Source of the DNA: Sialis fuliginosa
Lineage: Eukaryota; Arthropoda; Insecta; Megaloptera; Sialidae
Reading direction: 5' to 3'
Assembly (NCBI GenBank): GCA_961205875.1
Contig: OY540822.1
Coordinates: 2,854,501-2,918,500 of the forward strand
Length of the DNA: 64,000 bases
Shown: positions 1 to 10,595 of the stretch, piece after piece
Layout: each line of letters opens with the position of its first letter
How positions within the stretch are numbered: the stretch's first letter is position 1
Program-made: the position numbers and the translations under genes
Notes under the pieces: model-generated
Told to the model about the DNA's origin: nothing
The model's input: only the letters and a program-made list of their open reading frames with translations
Databases searched by the model: none

Positions 1-659
1 TATGTAGAATCTTTAATTCCTGTAATATTTTTTTCTCCGAACAGCGGTTCGGATGAAAAATGAGAAAAACTAGGATAAATATCATTCAGGGGGTAGTTTT
101 TTTACGTGAAAGGGGATGTTCCATCCACGATTTAGTTGGGAACTTTTCGCGCTCTTATTCCGAACCTTACTGAGAGTTCGTGGACAAAGTATCAAAACTT
201 TATAATTTTTTTCTTCTATTTGGCGAATTTTAATCTAAATACCGTGGACTATGAGTATGAATGAAAAAATATATGCATTATACAATATAAATAAACGGAT
301 TTTTATAAATTACAATAAAGAACTTCCAAGAAAGGTAACCTATTTATTTATTTTTGATTTTCATACAAATTCTAAGATAAGACCTGGTGTTTCCTGGGAG
401 AAAATATAATTTTACACGATTTTTTCAATAACTACTGAATGGATTTTATTCCGGTTTTCACTAATGGATAGGTTAAGTTTAGGTGTATAATTTGTGGATA
501 TTTTGGGTAAATTTTATGAAGTCGGAAAAAACAATTCGTGGTGAACTGTGTGTTGTTAGCATGTTGGGTGGGCATGTTGGGTGGGCATGTCGGGTGGGCA
601 TAATTACTTTATGTTTAATTAAATTAATATCCCCGGGTAACACCGGGCCAATGCGCTAG
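1..659 (+). mobile_element. 3' part of an older non-autonomous Helitron
   Basis: The right part (about 250-659) is nearly identical to 990-1392 and ends in a Helitron-type 3' terminus: a 5-bp stem CCCGG/CCGGG (632-636 with 643-647), an 8-base spacer, then CTAG at 656-659 followed by T. Helitrons are known to end in a short hairpin followed by CTRR and to insert between A and T. No start is visible inside the window, so the element is cut by the window edge or truncated. No coding region was recognised in 1-240. Confidence 0.6.
559..600. repeat. 13-bp minisatellite inside the Helitron tail
   Basis: Three 13-bp units of GCATGTTGGGTGG run from 559 to 597, the third with one T to C change. The sister element has only two units, at 1305-1330. 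The array is therefore a copy-number difference between two otherwise very similar Helitron 3' ends. Confidence 0.85.
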
Positions 660-1392
660 TCTATATATGTATATAAAAATGAATGTTCGTTTGTGTGTGG
701 CTTATAGACTCGGGAATTACTGAACCGATTTCAATACGGTTTTCACCAATAGTTAGATCATTTTTACGAGCAGTATCGTGGCTAATAACATTTTATGAAA
801 ATCTAAGATTTAACATCAAAAGATTAAAGAGATTCTTTTGCATAACGTCTTTTGTTTCCATGATGTCAGAGCATAAAACTGTAATTTATATAAAAACACA
901 GTAGCTATGGAATATAAGACGCTGAAAACAATTACTATATGTAAATGTCAGTTTGAATCATGATACCTACAAATATATTATTATATCTTTCCACCATGAG
1001 TATGAATGAAAAAATATATGCATTATACAATATAAATAAACGGATTTTTATAAATTACAATAAAGAACTTCCAAGAAAGGTAACCTATTTATTTATTTTT
1101 GATTTTCATACAAATTCTAAGATAAGACCTGGTGTTTCCTGGGAGAAAATATAATTTTACACGATTTTTTCAATAACTACTGAATGGATTTTATTCCGGT
1201 TTTCACTAATGGATAGGTTAAGTTTAGGTGCATAATTTGTGAATATTTTGGGTAAATTTTATGAAGTCGGAAAAAAACAATTCGTGGTGAACCGTGTGTT
1301 GTTAGCATGTTGGGTGGGCATGTTGGGTGGGCATAATTACTTTATATTTAATTAAATTAATATCCCCGGGTAACACCGGGCCAATGCGCTAG
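660..1392 (+). mobile_element. Complete non-autonomous Helitron (733 bp)
   Basis: It starts TCTATATATG at 660, immediately after the CTAG of the preceding element, and ends with hairpin stem CCCGG/CCGGG (1365-1369 with 1376-1380), an 8-base spacer and CTAG at 1389-1392. The 5' section carries GAACCGATTTCAATACGG at about 722-739, a motif type echoed near the start of the larger Helitron at about 5240. The open frames inside it (683-904 and 960-1154) look like chance frames with no recognisable product. Mobility would have required an autonomous Helitron in trans. Confidence 0.72.
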
Positions 1393-1441
1393 TATATATA
1401 TATAAATGAAATTTAAATATTGTATATATATATATATATAT

Positions 1442-1516
1442 ATTTAAATATACCTATTTTGTAGGGGTTTTTTTTTGACCTAAAAAAAACCCCTACAAAA
1501 TAGGTATATTTAAATA
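1442..1516. repeat. Perfect 33-bp-arm inverted repeat
   Basis: The arm ATTTAAATATACCTATTTTG and the following bases up to a T run at about 1474 are repeated inverted at about 1483-1515, with only a short spacer around GACC. AT microsatellites lie on both sides. The function is unknown; it could be a tiny foldback element or the product of hairpin-mediated rearrangement beside the Penelope pair. Confidence 0.8.
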
Positions 1517-1605
1517 ATATCAAGATGGTCATATATATGAATACTAATATATATATATATATATATATGTCGTCTTAGATTTCCGGAGTAATCTGCGTCC
1601 TTTAT

Positions 1606-1668
1606 CCATTGCAGGCGTACGACGTTTCGGGCAGTGCTCACTGTCCATCTTCAGGTACTGGTTTACTT
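1606..1668 (-). ncRNA. Hammerhead-like motif, left Penelope copy
   Basis: This is the mirror copy of the right-hand motif: on the reverse strand CTGAAGA is at 1654-1648, GAAAC at 1628-1624 and the GCC triplet at 1616-1614. The same non-canonical triplet is present in both copies, so it is either a feature of this lineage or was inherited by both from one master. Confidence 0.48.
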
Positions 1669-3187
1669 CTGAGATTGTAGCGCTTTATATACGCTATGTC
1701 ACGGTCCGGTGATTTGTGCTGGGTGACCAGCTTGTCATGGTTCGTTGGTTTATGCCTGGCGGTAGGTTTCTTGATAGATCTAATCACAGGTAACCATGCC
1801 GTCGGAAGTCTCTGGCTGTCATCTCGTTTATTCATAGAGTAGTTAGAATGTTTTTCTATTTCTATGGCTTCCATTATAATCCGTGGATATGTTTGGTCAC
1901 TGGTCGTTATTTTTCTCGTGTTTCCAAAATCTATCTTGTGTCCTGTTTCTGCTGCATGTTGGGCCAATGTGTTGGTTTTCTGCTTTTTGTTAACTGCCAG
2001 AATATGTTCTTTTATTCTTGATGATATGCGGCGTCCTGTTTGTCCTATATACACTTGCTCACATTCATTGCAGGGTATTTCATACACCCCATGGTTCTCT
2101 AAAGGGTCTAGATCTTTGGGAGACCGAAGAATATTAGATATTTTGGTGTCCGTTGAGAAGATCGTTCTGATGTTGTGTTTTTTCAGAGTTTTACTGATAC
2201 GATCTGTAGTGCCTTTAATAAAAGGAAGACATACATAGCCCACAAATTCTTTTTCTTCAATTTCAGTTTTCTCTGTCGAAGGTTTGTTTATTGCTTTGGC
2301 AATCCTATGTTGACTGTAGCCATTATTTGTCAAAATTTGTTTCAGTAGATGAAGTTCTTTTTTACTGTTTTCTTTGTCCGAAAGTTGTTTGGAGCGTGTG
2401 ACTAGAGAGTTGACTACTGATGATAGCTGCGCCGGGTGATGGTGTGATTTGGCGTTGAGATATCTGTTCGTATGTGTAGGTTTTCGATATACAGTATGGC
2501 TGAGGGTACCATCTGATTTTTTGGTTACAAGAACGTCCAAGAAAGGAAGTTCAGAGGTGTTAGATTCCATTGTGAACTGAATATGATTATTAGAAGAATT
2601 TAGGTGATTTAAGAATTTGTTGAGTTCTGCTTCACCGTGAGGCCAAACAACAAATGTATCATCAACATAACGAATCCAACATGAGGGTTTTAAAGCTGCT
2701 TTTTTCAAGGCTTCTTCTTCAAAATCTGACATGAATAGGTTAGCGATGACTGGTGACAGTGGTGATCCCATCGGCGTCCCTTTAGTTTGTTTATAGAATC
2801 TGTTGTCGTACGTGAAGTAGGTGGAGTTAAGGCAGAGTTCTAGAAGTTTTAGGCGATCCTCGGCAATGTTGTGTTTATTTTTCAGTATATCTAGAGACTC
2901 TTTTACCGGTATGTTGGTGAAAAGAGAAACCACGTCGAAGGAGACTAATATGTCCGTAGTATTGACTTTGAAGTTTCTAATGATATCCACGAAATGACTC
3001 GAATTTTTAACGTATGAAGAGATTTCCTCACTGATAGGTTGTAATTCTTTGGCCAAGTATTTTGCAAGAGCTTGTGTAGGTGAACCCACGGCACTGACGA
3101 TAGGCCGTTTTAGGATTCTTGCCACGTCTTGTCTTACTTGCTCTGCTTCATCTTCTGGTAGTTTCTTTAAAGTGGATTCTGTGTTGC
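1638..3187 (-). CDS. Penelope-like RT/GIY-YIG protein, left copy with in-frame deletion
   Basis: The frame is open on the reverse strand from the palindrome centre to the stop at 1638. Its longest reported reading (495 aa) begins at a GTG near 3125, so no authentic ATG is visible. It encodes the same reverse transcriptase core (GTPMGSP, YVDD) and C-terminal GIY-YIG nuclease (GVYEIPCNEC, then YIGQTGRR) as the right copy. Compared with that copy, 345 bp (equivalent to 3285-3629) are missing exactly in frame, joining ARILK directly to RPIVSA. This removes much of the conserved PADKG region and the start of the RT fingers, so the protein is very probably inactive. Very few other differences separate the copies, which implies a recent origin. 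Confidence 0.85.
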
Positions 3188-3275
3188 AATGGAGAAAATA
3201 ATCAGCAACACAGAATCCACTTTAAAGAAACTACCAGAAGATGAAGCAGAGCAAGTAAGACAAGATGTGGCAAGA
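3129..3275. repeat. Palindromic junction between the two Penelope copies
   Basis: The ends of both copies meet here: GTGTTGC (3181-3187) and GCAACAC (3205-3211) are the innermost paired bases, with 17 bases between them. The right copy's ATG at 3189 lies inside this spacer, so its first few residues come from junction sequence rather than from the element proper. Confidence 0.85.
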
Positions 3276-5099
3276 ATCCTAAAAACATCAAAACCACCCG
3301 CTAAGAATTTAAGCCAAGATGAAACTAACGCCTTGAAGGGATTGAAGGAAAATCAAGACATCATAATTCTACCAGCCGACAAAGGAAATGCGACAGTAGT
3401 GATGAACACAGCGGATTACAAACAAAAAATTGAAGAAATCCTCAAAGAAGATATCTACAAGGAAAGCAAAAGTGACCCCACTACTTACCTAGAAGTTAAA
3501 ACGAAGAAACTGATTGGACAATCGTCTATACCACTCGATCTTCAGAGAGAGGTAATCCCTAGAGAAAAGGCATCTAGAGTCCCCAAACTATACGGACTCC
3601 CTAAAATCCACAAGAGTGGAGTTCCTTTACGGCCTATCGTCAGTGCCGTGGGTTCACCTACACAAGCTCTTGCAAAATACTTGGCCAAAGAATTACAACC
3701 TATCAGTGAGGAAATCTCTTCATACGTTAAAAATTCGAGTCATTTCGTGGATATCATTAGAAACTTCAAAGTCAATACTACGGACATATTAGTCTCCTTC
3801 GACGTGGTTTCTCTTTTCACCAACATACCGGTAAAAGAGTCTCTAGATATACTGAAAAATAAACACAACATTGCCGAGGATCGCCTAAAACTTATAGAAC
3901 TCTGCCTTAACTCCACCTACTTCACGTACGACAACAGATTCTATAAACAAACTAAAGGGACGCCGATGGGATCACCACTGTCACCAGTCATCGCTAACCT
4001 ATTCATGTCAGATTTTGAAGAAGAAGCCTTGAAAAAAGCAGCTTTAAAACCCTCATGTTGGATTCGTTATGTTGATGATACATTTGTTGTTTGGCCTCAC
4101 GGTGAAGCAGAACTCAACAAATTCTTAAATCACCTAAATTCTTCTAATAATCATATTCAGTTCACAATGGAATCTAACACCTCTGAACTTCCTTTCTTGG
4201 ACGTTCTTGTAACCAAAAAATCAGATGGTACCCTCAGCCATACTGTATATCGAAAACCTACACATACGAACAGATATCTCAACGCCAAATCACACCATCA
4301 CCCGGCGCAGCTATCATCAGTAGTCAACTCTCTAGTCACACGCTCCAAACAACTTTCGGACAAAGAAAACAGTGAAAAAGAACTTCATCTACTGAAACAA
4401 ATTTTGACAAATAATGGCTACAGTCAACATAGGATTGCCAAAGCAATAAACAAACCTTCGACAGAGAAAACTGAAATTGAAGAAAAAGAATTTGTGGGCT
4501 ATGTATGTCTTCCTTTTATTAAAGGCACTACAGATCGTATCAGTAAAACTCTGAAAAAACACAACATCAGAACGATCTTCTCAACGGACACCAAAATATC
4601 TAATATTCTTCGGTCTCCCAAAGATCTAGACCCTTTAGAGAACCATGGGGTGTATGAAATACCCTGCAATGAATGTGAGCAAGTGTATATAGGACAAACA
4701 GGACGCCGCATATCATCAAGAATAAAAGAACATATTCTGGCAGTTAACAAAAAGCAGAAAACCAACACATTGGCCCAACATGCAGCAGAAACAGGACACA
4801 AGATAGATTTTGGAAACACGAGAAAAATAACGACCAGTGACCAAACATATCCACGGATTATAATGGAAGCCATAGAAATAGAAAAACATTCTAACTACTC
4901 TATGAATAAACGAGATGACAGCCAGAGACTTCCGACGGCATGGTTACCTGTGATTAGATCTATCAAGAAACCTACCGCCAGGCATAAACCAACGAACCAT
5001 GACAAGCTGGTCACCCAGCACAAAACACCGGACCGTGACAAAGCGTATATAAAGCGCTACAATCTCAGAAGTAAACCAGTACCTGAAGATGGACAGTGA
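3189..5099 (+). CDS. Penelope-like reverse transcriptase + GIY-YIG endonuclease, right copy
   Basis: This 636-aa frame is uninterrupted. Order of parts: N-terminal region with PADKGNATVV (about residues 62-71); RT palm motifs RPIVSAVGSP (about 148), GTPMGSPLSP (G257 on) and YVDD (294-297); a linker; then a GIY-YIG nuclease with GVY at 487-489, a CNEC pair and YIG at 500-502, followed by GRR and a distal acidic region. Proteins of this family copy their RNA at a nick made by the GIY-YIG domain. Full-length members are usually longer at the N-terminus, so the copy is probably 5'-truncated at the palindrome centre. The ATG at 3189 lies in junction DNA. The intact frame suggests recent insertion; whether it is expressed cannot be told. 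Confidence 0.9.
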   Translation: MEKIISNTESTLKKLPEDEAEQVRQDVARILKTSKPPAKNLSQDETNALKGLKENQDIIILPADKGNATVVMNTADYKQKIEEILKEDIYKESKSDPTTYLEVKTKKLIGQSSIPLDLQREVIPREKASRVPKLYGLPKIHKSGVPLRPIVSAVGSPTQALAKYLAKELQPISEEISSYVKNSSHFVDIIRNFKVNTTDILVSFDVVSLFTNIPVKESLDILKNKHNIAEDRLKLIELCLNSTYFTYDNRFYKQTKGTPMGSPLSPVIANLFMSDFEEEALKKAALKPSCWIRYVDDTFVVWPHGEAELNKFLNHLNSSNNHIQFTMESNTSELPFLDVLVTKKSDGTLSHTVYRKPTHTNRYLNAKSHHHPAQLSSVVNSLVTRSKQLSDKENSEKELHLLKQILTNNGYSQHRIAKAINKPSTEKTEIEEKEFVGYVCLPFIKGTTDRISKTLKKHNIRTIFSTDTKISNILRSPKDLDPLENHGVYEIPCNECEQVYIGQTGRRISSRIKEHILAVNKKQKTNTLAQHAAETGHKIDFGNTRKITTSDQTYPRIIMEAIEIEKHSNYSMNKRDDSQRLPTAWLPVIRSIKKPTARHKPTNHDKLVTQHKTPDRDKAYIKRYNLRSKPVPEDGQ

Positions 5100-5132
5100 G
5101 CACTGCCCGAAACGTCGTACGCCTGCAATGGA
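5070..5132 (+). ncRNA. Hammerhead-ribozyme-like motif at the 3' end of the right Penelope copy
   Basis: The order CTGAAGA (5083-5089), an imperfect stem II (CAGT/ACTG plus GG/CC with one bulged A), GAAAC (5109-5113), then a 3-bp stem III with loop (CGT/ACG), matches the layout of a type I hammerhead, whose core is CUGANGA and GAAA. A weak stem I can be drawn between CCAGTA and TGCAATGG. The expected NUH cleavage triplet reads GCC here, so self-cleavage is doubtful. Hammerheads are established in Penelope-like element terminal repeats. The motif overlaps the end of the coding frame. Confidence 0.5.
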
Positions 5133-5647
5133 TAAAGGACGCAGATTACTCCGGAAATCTAAGACGACATATATATATATATATATATAAATGAATTCCT
5201 ATTTCCCTTGGTCACGACATCACGCGTGAACGGCTGGACCGATTTCAATATATTTTTTTTGTTGTGTTTGTTATTATCAGGAGAAGGTTCTTATGAAAGA
5301 AAAATTAAAATTAAATTAGTTTTGCATTTGCATAATAGATGTCACTAAACGTATAACTGTCATTTTATTGATAAAACACATGTAAAATAATTAATTTATT
5401 ATTTCATACAAAAAGGATGTAAGAAAACTGAATTTCTTAGTGCACATCACGGTTAGTTCAGAGCCATCACATCTAATATTAAAAGTTCAATTTAATATGG
5501 AGTTTTGGTAAGTTTGGATAGACTAACATAAACGTTAGGTAAATAATGCATACAGATAGATAATACAGGTTTCTGTATGAAAGTGATATACTTGGTTATA
5601 AAGAAGAATACAATAGTTTCCTTCAATTTACAGTTGAATTTTCGTTT

Positions 5648-8600
5648 TTGAAAATGTCAGAAATTAGACGTAGAAACTTAAGTCGCAGAACTCGCAATGC
5701 TGCGAGTCAAAGATATACAAGAGCAAGTCAAACTGACGAGCAACGCGAAACGCGAAATGAAGTTGAACGGAATCGATGGAATCGAAATGAACAACATAGA
5801 AATGTTGCGTTTAACCCCTATCGAGCTGCATTCAATTATAACGCAGAAATCGAGTACAGTTCACAGCAAATTGGACCAATGAACGTTGTATGCCAATATT
5901 GCAAGGCATTTAAGTTTAAAAATGAACCTCCTGGATTGTGTTGCGCGAGCGGTCAAGTCAAATTGACGCCATTGATACCGCCACCAGAGCCACTACATTC
6001 ATTGGTTTCCGGAAATGGGCCAGATTCTAAACATTTTTTGACTCATATCCAGCAATACAATAATTGTTTTCAAATGACGTCATTTGGTGCAACAAAAGTT
6101 ATTTTAGAAAATTTTATGCCAACTTTCAAGATTCAGGGTCAAATATATCATTTAACAGGTTCCTTATTGCCAACGCCGAATAGTGACTACAAATTTTTGC
6201 AAATTTATTTTATGGGCGATTCAGCAAGACAAGTCGATCAGCGTTGTGCACACAATAATTCGGTAAATCACACGGTAACATTTCGGTAACATCAAAGGTG
6301 ATAAGACGCCAGCAGGACAACACGCGAGACGTTTTAATGCGCCAACAATTGACGAAGTCACTATTGTCGTCGTGGGTGAAAATTTAGAAAACCGAGATAT
6401 TGTTTTACATCGGCGTAGCAATCAACTGCAGCGTGTGTCCGAAACACATCGATCATATGATGCGTTACAATATCCTATCTTATTTTGGCAAGGTGAAGAT
6501 GGATATCATTTTTCAATGAAGATGATAAATCCAGTTACAGGTTCCAAAACTAACAAAAAAGATACAAACAAAAAATTACAGACTGATGGTTCGGGAACAT
6601 GAGGACAATCATATCTTAAAATGTCGGCGTCTCTTCCACCAATATGCTGTGGATATGTACGTGAAAGTTGAAACCGAGCGATTGACATTTATCAGGTTGA
6701 ACCAGGCAAAACTGCGTTCTGAAGAATACATACATCTACGGGATGCCATCAATGCTGATGGAAATGCACAGAATGTAGGTAGAACAACTATTCTCCCAGC
6801 AACATACGTCGGAAGTCCGCGACATATGCATGAATACGCTCAGGATGCTATGTCGTATGTACGTCATTATGGCACTCCAAATTTGTTTATAACGTTCACA
6901 TGCAATCCACAGTGAACAGAAATTCGACAAGAATTATTTCTTGGCCAATCACCCATTGATCGCCACGACATTACCGCAAGGGTGTTCAAAAGAAAGTTAA
7001 AATCACTCATGGACTTCATTGTTAAGCATCGCGTATTCGGCGAGACGCGCTGTTGGATGTATTCAGTCGAGTGGCAAAAACGTGGATTGCCACATGCACA
7101 CATTCTCATTTGGTTGGTAGAGAGGATACAACCGAATGAAATCGATGATGTGATATCTGCGGAAATTCCCGATAATGAGGAAGATCCATTGTTACAAAAA
7201 ATATGATTCATGGTCCCTGTGGAATATTAAATCCAAATTCTCCGTGTATGGTTGATGGAAAATATTCAAAACGCTTTCCAAAACAATTAATAGTAGAAAC
7301 TATTAGTGGAAATGATGGTTATCCACTTTATCGCCGGCGATCCACTGATGACAACGGAAGATCAACAATAGTCAAAGTGAATCAGCTGGAAATTGAAGTT
7401 GATAATCGTTGGGTTGTTCTGTTTTCTCCGTTACTCTCCAAAACATTTAAAGCACACATAAATGTTGAATATTGCCATTCCGTAAAATCGATAAAATATA
7501 TCTGCAAGTACGTGACATGGCTGTGTTCGGAGTTGCTGCTGAAAATTCAAACGATGAGATCACTCATTTTCAAATGGGACGCTATGTCAGTAGTAACGAA
7601 GCGATGTGGCGTATTTTTTCGTTTCCAATACATGAAAGACACCCCACTGTAGTTCACTTGGCCGTACATCTGGAAAATGGTCAAAGTGTGTACTTTACAA
7701 CGGAAAACGTATTACAACGAGTTGAGAGGCCGCCATCCACGACGTTGACCAGCTTCTTTGAACTGTGCCAGAGTGATGACTTTGCTAGAACACTGCTTTA
7801 TTCCGAAATGCCACGATATTATACCTGGAATCAATCGTTAAAGAAATTTCAACGACGGAAACAAGGACAACCAGTTCCAAGTTACCCTCAAGTATTTTCC
7901 ACCGATGCACTAGGACGTCTTTACACAGTCCATCCCAACCAAGACGAGTGTTTTTATTTGCGTTTACTGTTAGTCAATGTTCGTGGCCCAACATCATTCC
8001 AACATCTGCGAACTGTTGATGGTGTATTGTGCAACACATACAGAGAAGCCTGTCAACGTTTGGGATTGCTAGAGAATGACACTCATTGGGACCACACTCT
8101 CGAAGATGCTGTGATTTCGTCAAATGCTAAACAAATACGAACATTGTTTTCCATAATTTTGTCTACATGCTTCTCATCAACACCGATTGATTTATGGAAC
8201 AAATATAAAGATCACATGGCCGAAGATATATACATCAGAAGCGTCTTAGAACATCAAATGCAAATTTGCAAATTAACGAAGAAATGTACAATGAAACATT
8301 AATTTCAATTGAAGACATGTGCTTGATGCTTACCAACAAAAGATTAATACAATTAGGAATGACAACGCCCAATCGCCCAATGCACGACGCATTTAATCAA
8401 GAGTTGAGACGCGAAACCCAATATGATTCCGAGGCATTAAAAGAAACTGTTCTAAGAAACGTTCCCCTTTTAAATGAGCAACAAAAATATACCTACGATA
8501 CGCTAATGAAAGTAGTGAACGATGGAACTGGCGGATTTTTTTTCTTAGATGCTCCCGGTGGGACTGGGAAAACGTTTTTAATATCATTGATTTTGGCAAC

Positions 8601-9815
8601 GATTCGATCGCACTTGCACTTGCTTGGTCAGGTATTGCAGCTACGTTATTGGAAGGCGGTCGAACAGCTCATTCCGCACTCAAGTTGCCGTTGAACATGC
8701 AAATAAATAAAACACCAACTTGCAACCTTTCGAGAAATTCTGCGATGGCCAAAGTGTTGTAGCAGAGCAAATTAATAGTTTGGGATGAGTGCACGATGGC
8801 ACACAAAAAATCTTTGGAAGCATTAGATCGCACGTTGCAAGATTTACGAAAGAACCAAAACCGGTTTGGTGGTGCAATGATTTTATTGGCAGGTGATTTT
8901 CGCCAAACACTACCAGTAATACCACGATCAACGCCAGCCGACGAACTTAACGCATGTTTAAAGTCATCCATTTTATGAAAAGACGTTAAAACGCTCAAAT
9001 TAAATATGAACATGCGAGTCGAATTGCAGAACGACCAATCTGGAGAAGTTTTTTCCAAACAATTGCTCGATATTGGTAATGGCAAAATACCTGTTGACTC
9101 ATCGTCTGGATACATCATATTTCCTACCAATTTTTGTCACTTTACTGAAACTAAGACCGAACTCATCGAGGTTTTCCCAAACATTGCTCAAAATTACAAA
9201 GACCATATATGGTTGAGCGAAAGAGTTATATTGGCTGCAAAAAACGTTGATGTCTACGAAATAAATTTTCAGATTCAAAATAAGATAGCTGGCGAATTAA
9301 TGACATACAAATCGATTGATTCCGTTACTAATGAAGATGATGTTGTCAACTATCCAACGGAGTTTTTAAATTCGCTGGAATTGCCTGGATTACCACCTCA
9401 TAATCTGCAATTAAAAATCGGATCAGTAATCATTGTGTTGCGGAATATAAACCAGCCACGTCTTTGTAATGGCACCCGACTTGCGGTGAAGAAATTAATG
9501 AACAACGTCATCGAAACCACAATTTTGAAAGGGAAGTACAAAAGCGAAGACGTTTTGATTCCACGGATTCCTTTGATTCCGAACGACATGCCATTCGACT
9601 TCAAACGGTTGCAATTTCCAGTGCGGCTAGCATTTGCAATATCGATAAATAAATCTCAAGGGCAGTCGCTAAGTGTTTGTGACATTAATCTTGAAAATCC
9701 ATGTTTTTCACATGGCCAGTTATATGTCGCCTGTTCCCGGATCGGAATACCAACAGAACTATTTATATACGCGCAAGAAAAAAAACTAAGAATGTTGTAT
9801 ATCATAAAGCATTAG
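5648..9815 (+). pseudogene. Helitron Rep-helicase (RepHel) pseudogene
   Basis: Pieces in several frames together cover most of a RepHel protein. From 5' to 3': an N-terminal basic and zinc-finger-like region (5648-6289, CQYC..CC); Rep region with NLFITFTCNP (about 6880), the HUH-type GLPHAHILIW (about 7086) and the paired-tyrosine YICKY (about 7496); then the helicase with Walker A APGGTGKT (about 8553), Walker B type VWDECT (about 8780), GDFRQTLP (about 8893) and the motif V/VI region NKSQGQS..VACSRIG (about 9648-9750). Disruptions: frame breaks near 6240-6300, 6560-6590, 7203, 7505, 8270-8300 and 8600-8780, and TGA codons at 6913 and 8977 where tryptophan is usual. It cannot make a working protein. 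Rep nicks and rejoins DNA and the helicase unwinds it during rolling-circle transposition. Confidence 0.92.
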
Positions 9816-9883
9816 AATAATAAACACTTTTTTTTAATATTTTTTTTATTAATTATACCAATTCGAATTCAATAGTCATAGTT

Positions 9884-9914
9884 AAGACAGGACAACGTCT
9901 GTCGGGTCAGCTAG
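9884..9914 (+). other. Helitron 3' terminus (hairpin + CTAG)
   Basis: A 7-bp stem with one bulge and a 3-base loop is followed by GGGTCAG and CTAG. The terminus differs in sequence from the two Helitron ends at 656 and 1389, so at least two Helitron families are present. Confidence 0.75.
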
Positions 9915-10595
9915 TTTGTAAATAAAACCTGTATAAAAAGTTCTGTGTTCACCAAGAAACCTGAACCACTCCCACCTCCGCTGAGCTAGAGGCACCCCAG
10001 GCGGAAGGACGTGACATAATAATAATTAAATCTTATATATTTTCAATACATTTGATTAAATACAAACAATTTTATTTGTACCCGGAATCGTTTACTGAAT
10101 ATCACAATCCCAATTTGTTTATTGAAGACCAAAACAATGAAAACACAAAGGTAATACATATTAACCTTCATCTCATCCTCAAAAAAACTTACGTTATCTA
10201 CCCTCGTGTGTAGATTTCTACACAAATGGAATTTCACTGTATTGTCAATGGTTAATTGTTTTTTTGCGATATATATATTAAATATTTCGATTATGTTGCT
10301 TTTAAAAAGGAGCTTTTACACAAAAACAACAAATTATTTCATACACGTTATTTTTGGTGGTAGAATTTTCTTCATAGCAAACATCTTGCTCTGATTTTTA
10401 ATTATGGTGGAACGTTCCTCTATCTAAAATTAATGATTATTGTATTAAAGGTGAACTTTCACATTTAGTCCGTGGCGTAGCTAGGGGGTGTCAGGTCTAG
10501 GGGCGGTAAAATGGGTCAGAATAGCATTATCAGGATCAAAAAGTGACATGTAATGTAAAGAAAAGGTTTTCATAAATTGAAAGACGGCGCAAAAA
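9915..10595. other. Unassigned stretch with a possible hAT-type end
   Basis: No gene was recognised. At about 10473-10492 the sequence CGTGGCGTAGCTAGGGGG resembles the terminal motif of common hAT-type MITEs, but no matching second end or 8-bp duplication was found nearby. The patch at 9960-10010 is GC-richer than its surroundings and may be a retroelement scrap. Confidence 0.25.

Larger units (their letters stand above)
1568..5169. mobile_element. Inverted head-to-head pair of Penelope-like elements
   Basis: A reverse-strand copy (1568-3187) and a forward-strand copy (3205-5169) face away from each other around a 17-bp unpaired spacer (3188-3204). The arms match almost base for base except for one 345-bp deletion in the left copy. 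Both outer ends enter AT dinucleotide runs (1548-1567 and 5169-5188). Penelope-like elements are known for partial tandem or inverted multimeric insertions, which fits this layout. Both copies appear 5'-truncated, because the N-terminal part of the usual protein is missing. Confidence 0.88.
5189..9914 (+). mobile_element. Decayed autonomous Helitron
   Basis: It contains a Helitron-type Rep/helicase pseudogene and ends with a hairpin (GACA..GAC-AAC-GTC-TGTC at about 9884-9902) followed by CTAG at 9911-9914 and a T. The 5' side shows GACCGATTTCAATA (about 5238), similar to the small Helitron at 722. The exact 5' TC end is not visible; the AT run at 5169-5188 that borders the Penelope pair may be part of this Helitron's own 5' leader, which would place the Penelope insertion inside the Helitron. 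Confidence 0.8.

Noticed and set aside
683-1154. Two short open frames in the small Helitron (73 and 64 aa)
   Set aside because: The element is a short non-autonomous Helitron; the frames have no known motif, and the same DNA recurs at 250-410 without an equivalent reading.
1864-2238. 124-aa frame antisense to the Penelope gene, repeated at 4499-4873
   Set aside because: It is the complement of the GIY-YIG part and occurs in both copies only because the element does.
8669-9130. 153-aa reverse-strand frame across the Helitron helicase
   Set aside because: It is antisense to clearly recognisable helicase motifs and has no family resemblance.
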